DNA of 64,000 nucleotides from Diospyros lotus. Lineage: Eukaryota > Streptophyta > Magnoliopsida > Ericales > Ebenaceae. Of this stretch, positions 12,310 to 23,450 are shown piece by piece; position 1 is the first letter of the stretch; the number at the start of each line of letters is the position of its first letter. A program made the translations under genes and the position numbers. The stretch covers positions 41,620,044-41,684,043 of the forward strand of contig NC_068341.1 in the NCBI RefSeq assembly GCF_014633365.1, given 5' to 3'. A model generated the notes under the pieces. That model did not search any database. It was not told the DNA's origin and worked only from the letters and a program-made list of their open reading frames with translations.

Positions 12310-12475
12310 ACACCCTCAGTGCATGAGATTCCCCACTTTGCAAGTGTTGGGGGGGGATCATTTTTGCATACATCCTTACCCTTGCTTTACAAAGAGTTGT
12401 TTCCATAACTCAAATCCCTGACCTTTCTGTCACAAAAGAGCAACCTTATCGTTATTATCAAGAACCATCCTCAAA
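12310..12475 (-). mobile_element. Au-like SINE remnant, antisense
   Basis: Read on the minus strand, this resembles a plant Au SINE: a degenerate tRNA-like head with GACAGAAAGGTCAGGGATTT in B-box position, followed by GAGTTATGGAAACAACTCTT, which matches the usual Au body. Orientation is opposite to the host gene. It is degenerate, and recognition is from memory of the consensus pattern. Confidence 0.6.
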
Positions 12476-14709
12476 ACTAGTAATTATCTTAACCCAAAAA
12501 AATTAATGAATCCCAGCATCAATGACTTTGGTGTGTTCTTCATTGTATCAAGAAGTAAGTCTATTCTATGGATTGTGGAACATCATCCTTAAAATTTTAC
12601 TCAAAAAGTACTTTTTTTGTGTGAAATAGTTTGGACTATTAAAGCATGGATGTATATTCATGCATTTTATTTTTATAAGAATTTCAATCTATTTGCTGTT
12701 GTAGAAGTTTAAAATGGTCTCATCTGTCCAAAATTCAAAATCACATCCCTCTACCCCATTCAATAAGGGGGAAATTGATTGTTCTACTTTATATGTGGTA
12801 AAATGAACTGATTAAAAAAACTAAACACAACAAAATTTAGTACATGTAGTGCCCTTCATTTGACAATCACTGAATTGCAGTATATGCATTTCATTGTGAC
12901 TTTGGGGATGAAGCAAGAGGTCAGTGTCATTAGGCTAGAGGGGAAAACAACTCGAAATGATAATGAAACTCAGTGAGAGACAAAATATGTTAGGTAGGTT
13001 TGTTGAGTTTGCGTGTTGTGTGAAAGTGACAGAGAGAGCTGTGTTACCAGACATCACTAGTATCCAAAATGTTTCACCATTTTGAGCTGATGTTTTGGAA
13101 GGGATATCAACTCAACAAGCCTACTTAATATAAACAGAGCTTTCTCAAGTGAAGCTCTGTAGATCATGTTATGTTACTATAAACTATTGTACTTCATAAA
13201 AATGGTGAAGGTACACACAACATTACAAATTTGTACTCAACAGTGACTGAAGGCCCATGCAAAATTACAAATGATATCTCTTTTCAATTGATAAAACCAG
13301 CTGAACTCTTCCCTTGTCCTAGCTCTGCCTGTCTTAGCCATAAGTTGCCTCTTGGTGTTTGAAAAAATCTGTCATTTGAGCACTCTTAAAGTGCCAAGGT
13401 TTTATAATGGTCAAACCAACCTTACACTATGAAATGCCTCATCTATCTTTAGGGAGATGAACTTTATGCAGTCCACCATGTTTAGATTGTTGTCTTAATT
13501 TAGAAAATAACTTTTCAAACATAAGGTTCACCTCACACCTCCATGTTTGGTGAAATGCACTTGTTTAGTGCTTTGCAATATGCCTCTCTCTGCTGAATTT
13601 GTTTAGTTTGCCATATTGTATTCAAGCGTGCTTTATGATATAACATGACCAGTGTTGCTTTTGTTGATGTTTGCCTTGTGTGTCAGTTTCATTGATTGTC
13701 GCAAGAACAAGTAATTATAAACAAGTTCCTTTGATGGTTTTCTTCCATAGAGAACTCTCTATAATGATCTAAATTCGTGTACCTGTCTCTATATGTTATT
13801 TATTTCACTCGTTACTTAAACTGCCAGTAGTCCTCAATAATGCAGATAATTTATTTTGGTGTATTGAGCATCTTTTATTTTACTTGTTTCTTAACAAAGT
13901 TTTTATGAGATGGAGCCATCCATATTCAGGTGTGATGAATAATAAATATGGTGAAGGAGCACAGGATAATATTAGACCTTTTATTCTGCTACTACTTGTA
14001 CACGTAACCCAATTAAAATTTTGGATGGAATAGTATAAGGACCTTGACTGATTTCAAGAGAACCTACAGTTGCATGTTAGTGTATTATCACCTCAATTGT
14101 TCATCCTATGTTGGGCTTTCTTGAGTTCCATTTTTGTCTTGGTATATGGTGGAAACAGATAATTCTGTGAAGGTGACTTATCATATTGGACATCCTGTGC
14201 GAGACATTGACTCTTGCTGTACACTTCCAAGGGTTGGACACTTCAAAGTGGATATTATATCCAAAAATTGCTTGTTATTTGAAATTTTTTAGTTACGTCA
14301 TATTAACATATGTGAATTATTTTCCTTGTACATATATGTGATGTCTCCATGTATTGTCGCGTCCGAGTTTCTCCATATCCAGAATTACCTTGTTGGTGAG
14401 TCTGTATCATCATGCCTGCATTCGTTGTCTTTATGTGTCCTTATTATATACTTTTGCAGTAACTTGGTAATCCATATACTGATGGTCAATATTAGAATTC
14501 TTGATTTCCACTCTTTTAGATGCCTGAATTTTAGTTACACTATAAGAAGGAGATGTCCAGTATGGTCTGTGATTTTGTTTTATCTTCAGAAATATTTTAG
14601 CTAGTTACCGACCTACTTGCTTGATGTGATGGGACTAACTTGAGCTGTTATTTCTGGAACGTAGTTGATTGAAATAGTTCCTCCTCCTTATCTCAAGTAA
14701 GAAGGCAAG

Positions 14710-15747
14710 ATGCAAATGTTACCAAGAGAGGGTGAAAATGCTTTGTCTGTGGTTGGGCCACGACCTATGGAATGGTCTGCAGTTCCTTATAGAGGTCCTC
14801 CAGCACCTGGGCCTAATGGAAAGCAACGGACATCAAGTTTGGAATCACCTATCATGTTATTAACAGGTCATCAGAGTGCTATATACACAATGAAGTTCAA
14901 TCCAGCTGGAACAGTTATTGCATCCGGGTCACATGACAAGGAAATATTTCTTTGGCATGTGCATGGAGAGTGCAAGAACTTCATGGTTCTGAAAGGGCAT
15001 AAGAATGCGGTATTGGATCTTCAGTGGACTACTGATGGATCACAGATAATATCTGCTAGTCCTGACAAGACCCTCAGGGCTTGGGACGTGGAAACAGGGA
15101 AACAGATAAAAAAGATGGCAGAACACTCCTCTTTTGTGAATTCATGCTGTCCTGCTCGCCGAGGCCCTCCTCTTGTTGTCAGTGGATCTGATGATGGGAC
15201 TGCAAAGCTTTGGGATATGCGCCAAAGGGGTGCCATTCAGACATTTCCAGACAAGTATCAAATCACTGCTGTCAGTTTCTCTGATGCGTCAGATAAAATT
15301 TACTCTGGCGGGATAGATAATGACGTTAAGGTATGGGATCTGCGGAGAAATGAGGTTACAATGACTCTTCAAGGACATCAGGATATGATAACTAGCATGC
15401 AGTTGAGTCCGGACGGCTCCTATCTTCTTACTAATGGCATGGACTGCAAGCTCTCTATATGGGACATGCGGCCTTATGCCCCACAAAATCGATGTGTGAA
15501 GATATTAGAAGGTCATCAGCACAACTTTGAAAAGAACTTGTTGAAATGTAGCTGGTCACCTGATGGAAGCAAGGTCACAGCGGGTAGTTCGGATCGGATG
15601 GTGTATATTTGGGACACCACTTCTAGACGCATCTTGTACAAGCTCCCTGGTCATACAGGATCTGTAAACGAATGCGTCTTCCACCCAAGTGAACCGATTG
15701 TTGGATCTTGCAGTAGCGATAAACAGATTTATCTTGGGGAGATCTGA
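14710..15747 (+). CDS. SNRNP40: U5 snRNP 40 kDa protein (WD40), Prp8-binding spliceosome subunit
   Basis: WD40 propeller protein of the U5 snRNP that binds Prp8; it acts in the nucleus in pre-mRNA splicing. The ORF has 345 residues on a single exon. After a Pro/Gly-rich N-terminus (residues 1-45, including GPRPMEWSAVPYRGPPAPGP) seven WD-type blades follow. They start at GHQSAIYTM, GHKNAVLDL, EHSSFVNSC, QITAVSFSD, GHQDMITSM, GHQHNFEKN and GHTGSVNEC. They end in FLWH, RAWD, KLWD, KVWD, SIWD, YIWD and IYLG. The C-terminus SSDKQIYLGEI is typical of the family, and length matches plant homologues of about 340-345 residues. The coding region is intact. The start is the first in-frame ATG and is followed at once by conserved sequence. 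A long leader intron upstream is likely. Confidence 0.97.
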   Translation: MQMLPREGENALSVVGPRPMEWSAVPYRGPPAPGPNGKQRTSSLESPIMLLTGHQSAIYTMKFNPAGTVIASGSHDKEIFLWHVHGECKNFMVLKGHKNAVLDLQWTTDGSQIISASPDKTLRAWDVETGKQIKKMAEHSSFVNSCCPARRGPPLVVSGSDDGTAKLWDMRQRGAIQTFPDKYQITAVSFSDASDKIYSGGIDNDVKVWDLRRNEVTMTLQGHQDMITSMQLSPDGSYLLTNGMDCKLSIWDMRPYAPQNRCVKILEGHQHNFEKNLLKCSWSPDGSKVTAGSSDRMVYIWDTTSRRILYKLPGHTGSVNECVFHPSEPIVGSCSSDKQIYLGEI

Positions 15748-16395
15748 ACGGGCTAGATTCTCATGATTCGACCTTCAAGGGCATTACAGCAACAGCAGCA
15801 TTCATTTATCTGGAGGGAGTGCTCAGAGGGGCTTGCGAAAAGCATCACGGATGTTAAGAGTTACTCTGTATCCTTAACCTGAATTTTGTCAGAAAGGTCT
15901 TGTAGGCGTTGATACACATTTAGCTCCAGTACTGTTGCTACCTGCTTCGCTGAAAGTAAATCTCGTTTGAGTAGGCTGCTGCCATCTTTGTATTGTTCCT
16001 GGGTCAGTCCTTTATTTGCTATGCTGGATTCATCCTGATCATCAGCCGTTGGCCCTGTCTGGTACCTCATTATAATATCCTATTCCTTGTGCTCTTTGAT
16101 TTGTGAACAAAACCTCCTACCTTTCATTTGGAATATTATGGAGTTTGTGGTCACGGTATCCATCCCTAGCGTTGCTACCTTTTCTTTTCTTGTTTTTAAT
16201 TGTAAAATATTTTTATTGGTTATGAAAAAAGTTTGGGCCCAAATTCATCGCAATGAACTAAGGCCAGCCTAAGTTCATCATCTCTCACCTCTGAGATGAA
16301 TCTAGATTCATCACGGAGCAGCGAAACCTAGTGTATGTTTATTGCGATTAACCCGTGCCAATTTGGGTTTATCCTTCAACTCGCTTTTTCTTGCT
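15748..16395 (+). other. U5-40K 3'UTR and downstream flank
   Basis: Non-coding DNA following the WD40 stop codon, probably including the 3'UTR (to about 16060). Nothing else is recognised up to the MULE target-site repeat. Confidence 0.5.
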
Positions 16396-16404
16396 TTCTA
16401 CAAA

Positions 16405-17406
16405 GGTTAAAAGGCATACTCAGCCGCTCTCAACTCTTACCATTTAACCATTTTGTATACTCAGCCTCTTTCAACTCTTACCATTTAACCATTTTGTCCC
16501 CTCAACTCAAGGAAGAGCCTATTAGCCCCCTTAACTTTTAATTTTGAATTTATTGTGGCCCTAACTTATCAATTTTGTAAGAATAACATACTTCAGTCCA
16601 ACAAGTATTGTGCGTGAGTTATACGCCCAGTCTGACATGGGCCCCACATTGACCAGGCCAATGAGGGCGTGTCAAGTGTCTTGTCGTTGCAAGATAGGAA
16701 GCGAGTCAACAGTAGATAATTGTTGGAAGACTATCGAGAAGGTGTAGCAACTCCCAACGCTCGCCTATGTTGTTGTTGGACTGATCGACAGATTGCTCGC
16801 CTCCCATGCCGCTGGCCAGATTTGCTCGCCCACGCCCAACTGTTGCTATCGTCACCCTCGACCCCAATCGACACCATCATCAGCCACCAATAGGAAGAAG
16901 ACAAATGATCGATCGACTGCCCATCTTTCACGCCGTCGTCCCAGATTTGTCTGCTCATGCCTAGCCATTGTTATCGACCAACCCCTAACCTTGATCGACA
17001 CCGTCGTCAGCCACCAGCAAGTCCAACACAAGGAAGACGAGCGACCAATTAATTGTTTGCCTCCCACGTCGCTGGCCTAGATCTATCGCCCACGCCCAAC
17101 CACTACTATCGACCAACCCCCAACCCCGATCAACACTGTTGTCGATTACTAGCATGAGGAGGCGAGCTATTAGTTGACTTCTCACCTCTCACGTCGTTGC
17201 GACCACCGATAGAGCGAGAGCTAGAGGTCGTCGATGACGAAGAAAGGTTGAGAAGGAGGAAGAAGAAAAAAAAGATGATAACACGCACCTCAAACCGTGT
17301 GTAATTCACACGCTGACTCAAGTGTCTGATAGATTCAAAATTGAAAATTAAGGGGACAAAATGGTTAAATGGTGAGAGTTGAGGGGGTTTAAGTATGCCT
17401 TTAGCC
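16405..17406. mobile_element. Non-autonomous MULE-like element (1002 bp) with 9-bp target duplication
   Basis: The direct repeat TTCTACAAA flanks it exactly at 16396-16404 and 17407-17415. Termini are GGTTAAAAGGCATAC (left) and the reverse complement GGCTAAAGGCATAC (right). The arms continue with CAACTCT(T/C)ACCATTTAACC and ATTTTGTCCCC inside. The left arm carries a direct duplication of its CAACTCTTACCATTTAACC block (16430-16448 and 16470-16488). The interior is GC-richer and consists of three degenerate direct repeats. No transposase is seen. Mutator-like elements characteristically make 9-bp duplications. Confidence 0.85.
16799..17181. repeat. Three degenerate 120-140 bp direct repeats inside the MULE
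   Basis: Copies start at about 16799, 16919 and 17059. Shared blocks in each copy are GCC.TCC.A.GCCGCTGGCC, CCCACGCCCAAC, CTATCGACCAACCCC and GATCGACACC.TC.TCAGCC. Short open frames exist on both strands because the unit is GC-rich, but I recognise no protein. Confidence 0.7.
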
Positions 17407-17415
17407 TTCTACAAA

Positions 17416-19057
17416 TAACCTAGTGGTCATATGTAGTCGTCGACCATTCATTACTAGTTGTTTGTTTTTATTTTTTAGATAATAGAAGATAGAGTAAGGA
17501 AAAGAAAGAAAAAAAGAGAAATGAATGATTAAATGGTCTTTTTTTTAGTCAATTTATTTAACAATGATGCTAGTTATTGTTATTATTCAAATGTTAAGGT
17601 AATTCTTGTATTTTGTTAAATTTTATAGGTATTCTTTGTAATTTATCCTTAAAACAATTTAAAAAGTTTAGGGTCAAATTATCATTTGGGAAAAAAAGTT
17701 TGGATGTAAGGAAAAGTAAATATTACATTGTTGTATCCTAAATTTTCTATTTTTTAACAGATTAGTCATTAGTACATTTTGATTTTTATTAAAATTTAAT
17801 TATTTTTTAAAAAAAATTTAAATAAAAATTAACATGATACCCAATTAATATAAAATTTAAAATTATGTAATACTAAAATAAATTTAAATATATTGAATTT
17901 AACAAAAAATAAACTATACTAGTTATATAATAAAAATTAAAACATAATAAATAATATATTATAAAAAATAAAATTATAATATAATATAATGTACCTGTAA
18001 TAAAAGAGAGAGGGAAAGGATACATACATATATATTAATAATATTATATTAACCAACTAAAAAAAAGACAAAAAGCATTTATGGGAATAATTTATTATTA
18101 TTTTTTGGGCCAGTGTTATGGGGATCCCAATACTTTTATACGAGATAAATCAGATGACGTGGCTTCACCAACTCCACACACTTGGCTCACTTAGGAGGTG
18201 GAGAGCGACAGAAGCAAAGATTTATAATAGAAAAATACTATCGATACATCATTATATATATTTTTAGGTCACACACACTTTTAGGTTATATAATTATGTA
18301 TCAATGTCTAAAATATTATTATCTAAGGCGGTGAGGTAATAATAGCACCATCTGCATTTATTATATTTTATAAATTCATTTTACACTGCTTTGTATTTTT
18401 GAGTATTTTGGTTGGATTTTTATTTTATATTATTAATTCTTTAAATTAGTTTTATTTTTTTTTAAAAGTGACTTTTTATTATTAATTAAATTAATCATAC
18501 ATTTTTAATATGTAGGTTCTTGGTTTAGAGTTCAGACATATTCTTTATTTTATTTAGTGACAAATTAATCATACATTTCTAAATTTAGCTAAATAATTTT
18601 TATTTTATTTGTAAATAATAAATTACTAGACTTTTGTCATTAAAAGACATTCCTTCAATTTTGACCCTTCAAAGATTGTGGTGATACAGGGAGGGAGGGA
18701 ATGTCTTGGAGAAAAGACCAACATTAAAAAAGTGTTCAATTAATTTACTTTTTAAATATAAATGATCAAATTCATATTTTCCCAACTTTATATGAAAACC
18801 TTATTATCTTCCTAAACTTCAAATATAATATATTAAATATTTAACATTTATAATTTACAACTGCATAGCTTGGTTTAAAATAATGGGTAAGGGAACTAAA
18901 GAAAAGAAGAACAAAAGAATAAGTGACTAAACTAATCATTCATTCCGTCTTCTCTTTTGTCTTTGGGCGTCGTTTTGCTCTCATCTCTCATTAATTTGAA
19001 TAGAAGAATTGAGTCTCTCACTGGTCGTCGTTGCCTTAACTTATTTCGACCCTTTCT
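17416..19057. other. AT-rich intergenic DNA
   Basis: No gene is seen. A short imperfect inverted repeat (GATACATCATTATATA at 18243-18258 against 18287-18302) may be a small MITE remnant. Confidence 0.5.
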
Positions 19058-19281
19058 TTTTGCTCTGACCAATGACCCCTGACTGACCAACCCTTCTTCT
19101 TTCTCTTTGCTTTGACTTGCGACTCGCAATCAACCCTCCCTGGCCCATCCTTTTTATTTTGACCGACAACTTGTGAATCACAATTGACCTATCCTTCCTC
19201 TTTGCTCCAACAGGTGACCTGTGACTAACCTATTGTTTTTCGTCCTTTTTGCTCTGACTGGCGACTCACAATTTATCTATT
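19058..19281. repeat. Minisatellite, about five diverged 45-50 bp units
   Basis: Units begin near 19058, 19105, 19155, 19201 and 19248, each with a core like TTTGCTCTGAC..GCGACT..AATCA.CCT. The units are too diverged for a recent expansion. Confidence 0.6.
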
Positions 19282-19471
19282 GATGAGTTTGTAATTCAAC
19301 GGCTACTATGTGTGGTGTTTTGCTATTTTATTTTCACATACTTAATGACACGTCTATTATACGTTTAATACTAACTAGATAATTAGGTAGTCAATATGTG
19401 TAATTATAAAATATTAATTATTCAATATGTCACATTTAAAGTTTAGGTGTGATAGACATTTTATGTAAAAT

Positions 19472-19637
19472 CAGGGGCGGATACACATGTGAGCTGCCCT
19501 GGGCTGAAGCCCAGGGCAGCCCACAAAAAAATTAAAATTTTAATACAAAAGTTTGCCCTAAATTCATTTTAGCCCAGTCCAGCCCACCCCTGATCCAGCC
19601 CAGCCTACCCCACCCCAACTTGCTGGATCCGTCCCTG
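19472..19637. mobile_element. hAT-type MITE (166 bp), copy 1
   Basis: The 8-bp direct repeat TGTAAAAT lies at 19464-19471 and 19638-19645. Terminal inverted repeats are CAGGGGCGGATACA and (reverse complement of right end) CAGGGACGGATCCA. A near-perfect hairpin GCTGCCCTGGGCT..AGCCCAGGGCAGC lies just inside the left end. It has no coding capacity. An 8-bp target duplication with CA(G)GGG termini indicates the hAT superfamily. Confidence 0.85.
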
Positions 19638-19906
19638 TGTAAAATTCAAGAAAAAAATATCAGTTTAGCCAATATAGGTATCTAGTTTCGCTTGTCTATG
19701 GAATGTACATATGTATTTATTCAAGCAAAAAAAACACCTAAGTAAAGGGATCAAATACATCTTCCTGGCTACCTACTTTTCATTTGAAGTCACTATCTAA
19801 CTTGGGGCTAAACCCCACAAGTAAAGGGATCAAATCCTACTTTTTATTTGAAGTCACTAACTAATTTGGGGCTAAATTGAGAGACTCAACCTTGCCTTCT
19901 CTTGCA

Positions 19907-20072
19907 CAGAGCGGATGTAGGGGCGGCTGGCACGGACTTTAACCCGTGCCAGCCCCAAGTAAATAGTAATATATATTCTATATATATATATATATATATA
20001 TAAAAGTCCAGACAAAGCCCAAACTAATTATTTATATAGCACAGTTTCAGAACTCCCCCTACATCCACTATG
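19907..20072. mobile_element. hAT-type MITE (166 bp), copy 2
   Basis: The 8-bp direct repeat CTCTTGCA lies at 19899-19906 and 20073-20080. Termini are CAGAGCGGATGTAGGGG and (reverse complement) CATAGTGGATGTAGGGG. A subterminal hairpin GGCTGGCACGG..CCGTGCCAGCC and a long TA microsatellite lie inside. It has the same length and layout as the element at 19472-19637, but a different interior. Confidence 0.85.
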
Positions 20073-20080
20073 CTCTTGCA

Positions 20081-20435
20081 TATGCTCATATTGAGGTAAA
20101 TTTAGATGACCTATCTCAAACATCATCAACCAATTATTTAAAAAATATTTATAATTTTATAAATATCAAAACACGATATACAAATAGCATTATAGTTTAA
20201 TTTTAATAGAAAAAAAAAAAAAGTAGATCTAACCTTAACCCAAAATTTAATATAAAACCTTAAAAGGAGCAAACAAAAGGTAGGTAGGTAGGTAGGTTTG
20301 GCCAAGATCCTTTAATGCATTTGGTTATATACAAATGTTGTGAGGAAAGCATGACCTTTTAAGAAAGTAAATATATAAATGAATAATGTATTGATAGCAG
20401 CCAAAGTAGAGGCTTAGTGGTGGGATATATTAGTT
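20081..20435. other. Intergenic DNA with (TAGG)n microsatellite
   Basis: A short TAGG repeat lies at 20280-20296, and poly-A at about 20210-20222. No gene. Confidence 0.6.
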
Positions 20436-20603
20436 GGGAAAATATTATTGGTATATTTTTGTATATATTTTAAATTATATAAAGGTGTATTAATGATAAA
20501 AATATTCTTTATGAGGCGCATGAAGACGAGAGATATTTTTGTCATAATACCCATATCCCTCTGTGTAGTTTAAAATGTACAAAAATGATGTACATCTAGC
20601 ATG
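20436..20603. mobile_element. Fold-back MITE, about 168 bp
   Basis: The left arm (ATTATTGGTATATTTTTGTA...TAATGATAAAAATATTC) pairs along most of its length with the reverse complement of the right arm (TACATCATTTTTGTACATTTT...TTATGACAAAAATATCTC). The result is one long hairpin with a centre near 20510-20535. Target duplication not determined. Confidence 0.6.
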
Positions 20604-21681
20604 ATTCAATTAGTTATGAGTTGGAGATTATGGGTTCAATGTCCAAATTCACTTAAAAATATAAATATAAGAGTATAATTAAAATAATAAAAAATTAAAA
20701 TTATTATATAAAAAATTAAAATATATAAATTGAATTGACTTAAAAATACAAATTTAGATGTGTAATTGGAACCAAGAAAATTTGAGTGATTATACAAAAA
20801 TACGTGAAAGTAAAAAAATAAAAATATGGGTTTGATAATTTTTAATTTTATTATTGTTTAAATGGTCTTATATTTTAAAATTTAAAATTTAAAATTGAAA
20901 AATTAATGATATTATTAATTACCAAATTTGAACAGAATCTAGGACTGACCAGTAGGAGGGGGTCTCAAAAGTCTAGGATGGATGGTTAATTGGTTAGGAA
21001 GGAACGTAGGACACCCACAAAGCTGTGGGACACTTCCCAGTTCAGAGCGCCCATAGGTTCATAGGCACACCCCCACTAATATTATTACCTTCACTTGGTG
21101 CTTTTAATAATCTCCACATGTGAGTACCCTTAACAATGTAACGTGGACCTAACTTCTAGTGTTGATTAATTAAGATATAGATTGAGAAAAAATAAAATAT
21201 AAAAAATATTTTATATTATATTTATTAAATTTATTTGATGGTACTTAAAAAAAATATTTAATTTTTTATTTAGAATTTTTTGAATAAATTTATCTCTCTC
21301 ACTCTAGATAAATTTATCTTGGATCTCACAGATAAGAAAGAATGTCGTATATACTTTCCAATGAATTTCAAAAAATTTAACACATAGTCTGATAAAATTT
21401 TAAAATATTTCTTTCCCTTATCATTTCATATCTTGATCTGAAAAGTATTTCAACATTATTTTGATACAAATTTATTTTATTCATTTTAACAAACGTTATC
21501 TTAAAAGAACATGTATATGAAGAGATTGATAGTTCGATTTTTATTTTTGGATTAGAATAAGTTTATAAATTATTTTTTGTACCCAATAAATTTGTCATTT
21601 GGTATTACTCAAATCGAATAAATCGAACTATATCAAAAAACTAAATCTAACTGACCTCAAGATTTTTGAAGTCAATCTCTA
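20604..21681. other. AT-rich intergenic DNA
   Basis: No gene or well-defined repeat recognised. Confidence 0.5.
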
Positions 21682-22197
21682 AGGTTGCGTTCTTTTTACT
21701 GTTTTCAAGTTATTTTTAGTTTTCAATTTTTTAAAATAATAAAAACGTGTTCTCTTTGCTATTTTTAAAAATACATTTTTGAAAACAAAAAAAAAAATTG
21801 TAAAGAAAACTCAAAACAACAAAAAGTTGTTTTGACTGTTTTCATCCAAAACAAACTCTAAACTCAAAACACATTTATTTATTTATATTTTATTATTGTA
21901 ATGCGAAAAAATATTACAAAATTCATTAACTTTAAAAAATATATATTTTTAATAATATATTAACATTAAATATTTATAATTTACTTAACAATCAAATTTA
22001 TTGAATAAAATATCATTAAAAAAATATTTTCAAAATTTCAAAGAGAACGCATTTTCTAATTTTCTATTTTGAAAAATAGTTTTTCAAAATGACAAAGAGA
22101 ATGCGTTTTCAATTTTCTAAAAATAGACTACCAAAACAGAAAACTGAAAATAAATTCAAAACTCAAAACTAAAAATTGAAAAGTAAAAAGAATGCAG
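21682..22197. mobile_element. MITE-like fold-back element
   Basis: The left end GGTTGCGTTCTTTTTACTG pairs with the reverse complement of the right end, GACTGCATTCTTTTTACTT. Inner blocks such as GAGAACGCATTTTC recur in both arms. The interior is AT-rich. Target duplication is not clear. Confidence 0.55.
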
Positions 22198-22429
22198 TCT
22201 ATGATTTTTTTTTTAAATCTAAATTTTTTATAAATTTGAATTCTGACACCTTATTGAACATGGGAAAACAAATCATACTAGACATAGAAAACAAAAATGC
22301 TATTTAGATACTATTTGAGATATTTATGTATTAATATGTGAATATTTTATATCACATTAATACAAATATACAATATATCAATACACTATTATCATTAAAA
22401 ATATCACAAGACGGCCTAGTTGGGTATAA

Positions 22430-22740
22430 GGTGAGATAAGTTTAGGGAGGTGAGGTAAGATGAGATGAGTTTCACTACGCTAGACGACTTGAGTTTTAAA
22501 AGTTAGTATTTAGTAAATATTGAATTAAAGTGAGTTAAAATAGCAAAATGATTAAAAAAGGATAAAAAATTAATTTTATATTATATATATAATAAAATAA
22601 AATTAGACTTTAAATAATTGTTTGCTTTGCATTCAAAAGCCTTGAATTCAACTATAGAAATATGATGAGATATATTGAGTTTAAATCAACACAACTCACC
22701 TAAATCAACTCATCTCGACTAATTTTTAGTTTATCGAATA
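22430..22740. repeat. Possible degenerate inverted-repeat element
   Basis: Left sequence GGTGAGATAAGTTTAGG and the right-end reverse complement (AGTCGAGATGAGTTGATTTAGG) are similar, as in common small plant MITEs. Boundaries are unclear. Confidence 0.35.
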
Positions 22741-22746
22741 TTTAAT

Positions 22747-23080
22747 TAAAGTGTGTTTGATTTTACATATTTATCATAAAAAATGTGTAATTATTATACA
22801 TATTTTTTATGGAAGTAATCAAACATTCTTAATTTTTCTATGAAAAATGTGTATGGTACAAGCATTTAAAGTTTAAAATTTTAAATAATAAATGCTTAAA
22901 AAATAAAAATCACTCCACCTCTTTGAAAAATAAATTCTATAAAAATAAGCTTTAAATACTTGTATTATATACATATTTTTTATAAAAAAAATTAATAATA
23001 TTTAATTACTTTTATAGAAAATATATATATAATAATTATATATTTTTTATAATAAATATGTGAAATCAAATTAACTCTTA
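22747..23080. mobile_element. MITE with about 45-60 bp terminal inverted repeats
   Basis: Left TTTGATTTTACATATTTATC pairs with the reverse complement of the right end, TTTGATTTCACATATTTATT. Pairing continues through TAAAAAATGTGTAATTATTATACATATTTT against TAAAAAATATATAATTATTATATATAT. It is AT-rich and non-coding. Target duplication not resolved. Confidence 0.65.
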
Positions 23081-23450
23081 TAATATTTAAATCTCAAATC
23101 ACCCCAATTCATGTGGGAATAACTCAGAGCCAATCACCCCTCAAGTGTTCAAATAGTATTTTCAATGACAAGGACATTTGAAGACGTGTGGGCCCCATAT
23201 CTTTTATGTATTTTTACTAGGAAAGATAGAAAAAAAAGAAGGCTAGATTGAGGTCCCCTACCCTATCAACTGACAAGCTTTCTAGGCATGACAATTCCAC
23301 CAGGTTGTGGACTCCAAGCATGCAAAGCATAAACAGTGCTTATTCTATGCCATCACATGTACCTAGATATGTATATATATATATATACCTATATATAATA
23401 TTGTTTAAGAAAGACTTGACCTAAAACAAATATTAGAACAAAAGTTAGGA

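Larger units (their letters stand above)
10447..14709 (+). other. Probable 5'UTR intron of U5-40K gene (about 4.2 kb)
   Basis: A leader-like exon (about 10290-10446, CT-rich, ending TTTAAG) is followed by a GT at 10447. Candidate AG acceptors are close to the ATG, for example after CTTATCTCAAG at about 14697. Other acceptors exist (10677), so more than one leader intron is possible. The region holds a SINE remnant and a MITE-like element. No protein-coding exon is recognised within it. Confidence 0.45.

Noticed and set aside
16731..17185. Several overlapping open frames on both strands around 16.7-17.2 kb
   Set aside because: They arise from a GC-rich tandem repeat inside a MULE-like element, and their similarity to each other is due to the repeat. 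No start context or known domain.
20600..20640. TTGGAGATTATGGGTTCAAT, similar to a tRNA T-arm
   Set aside because: No acceptor stem, anticodon arm or D-arm can be folded around it; at best a SINE scrap.
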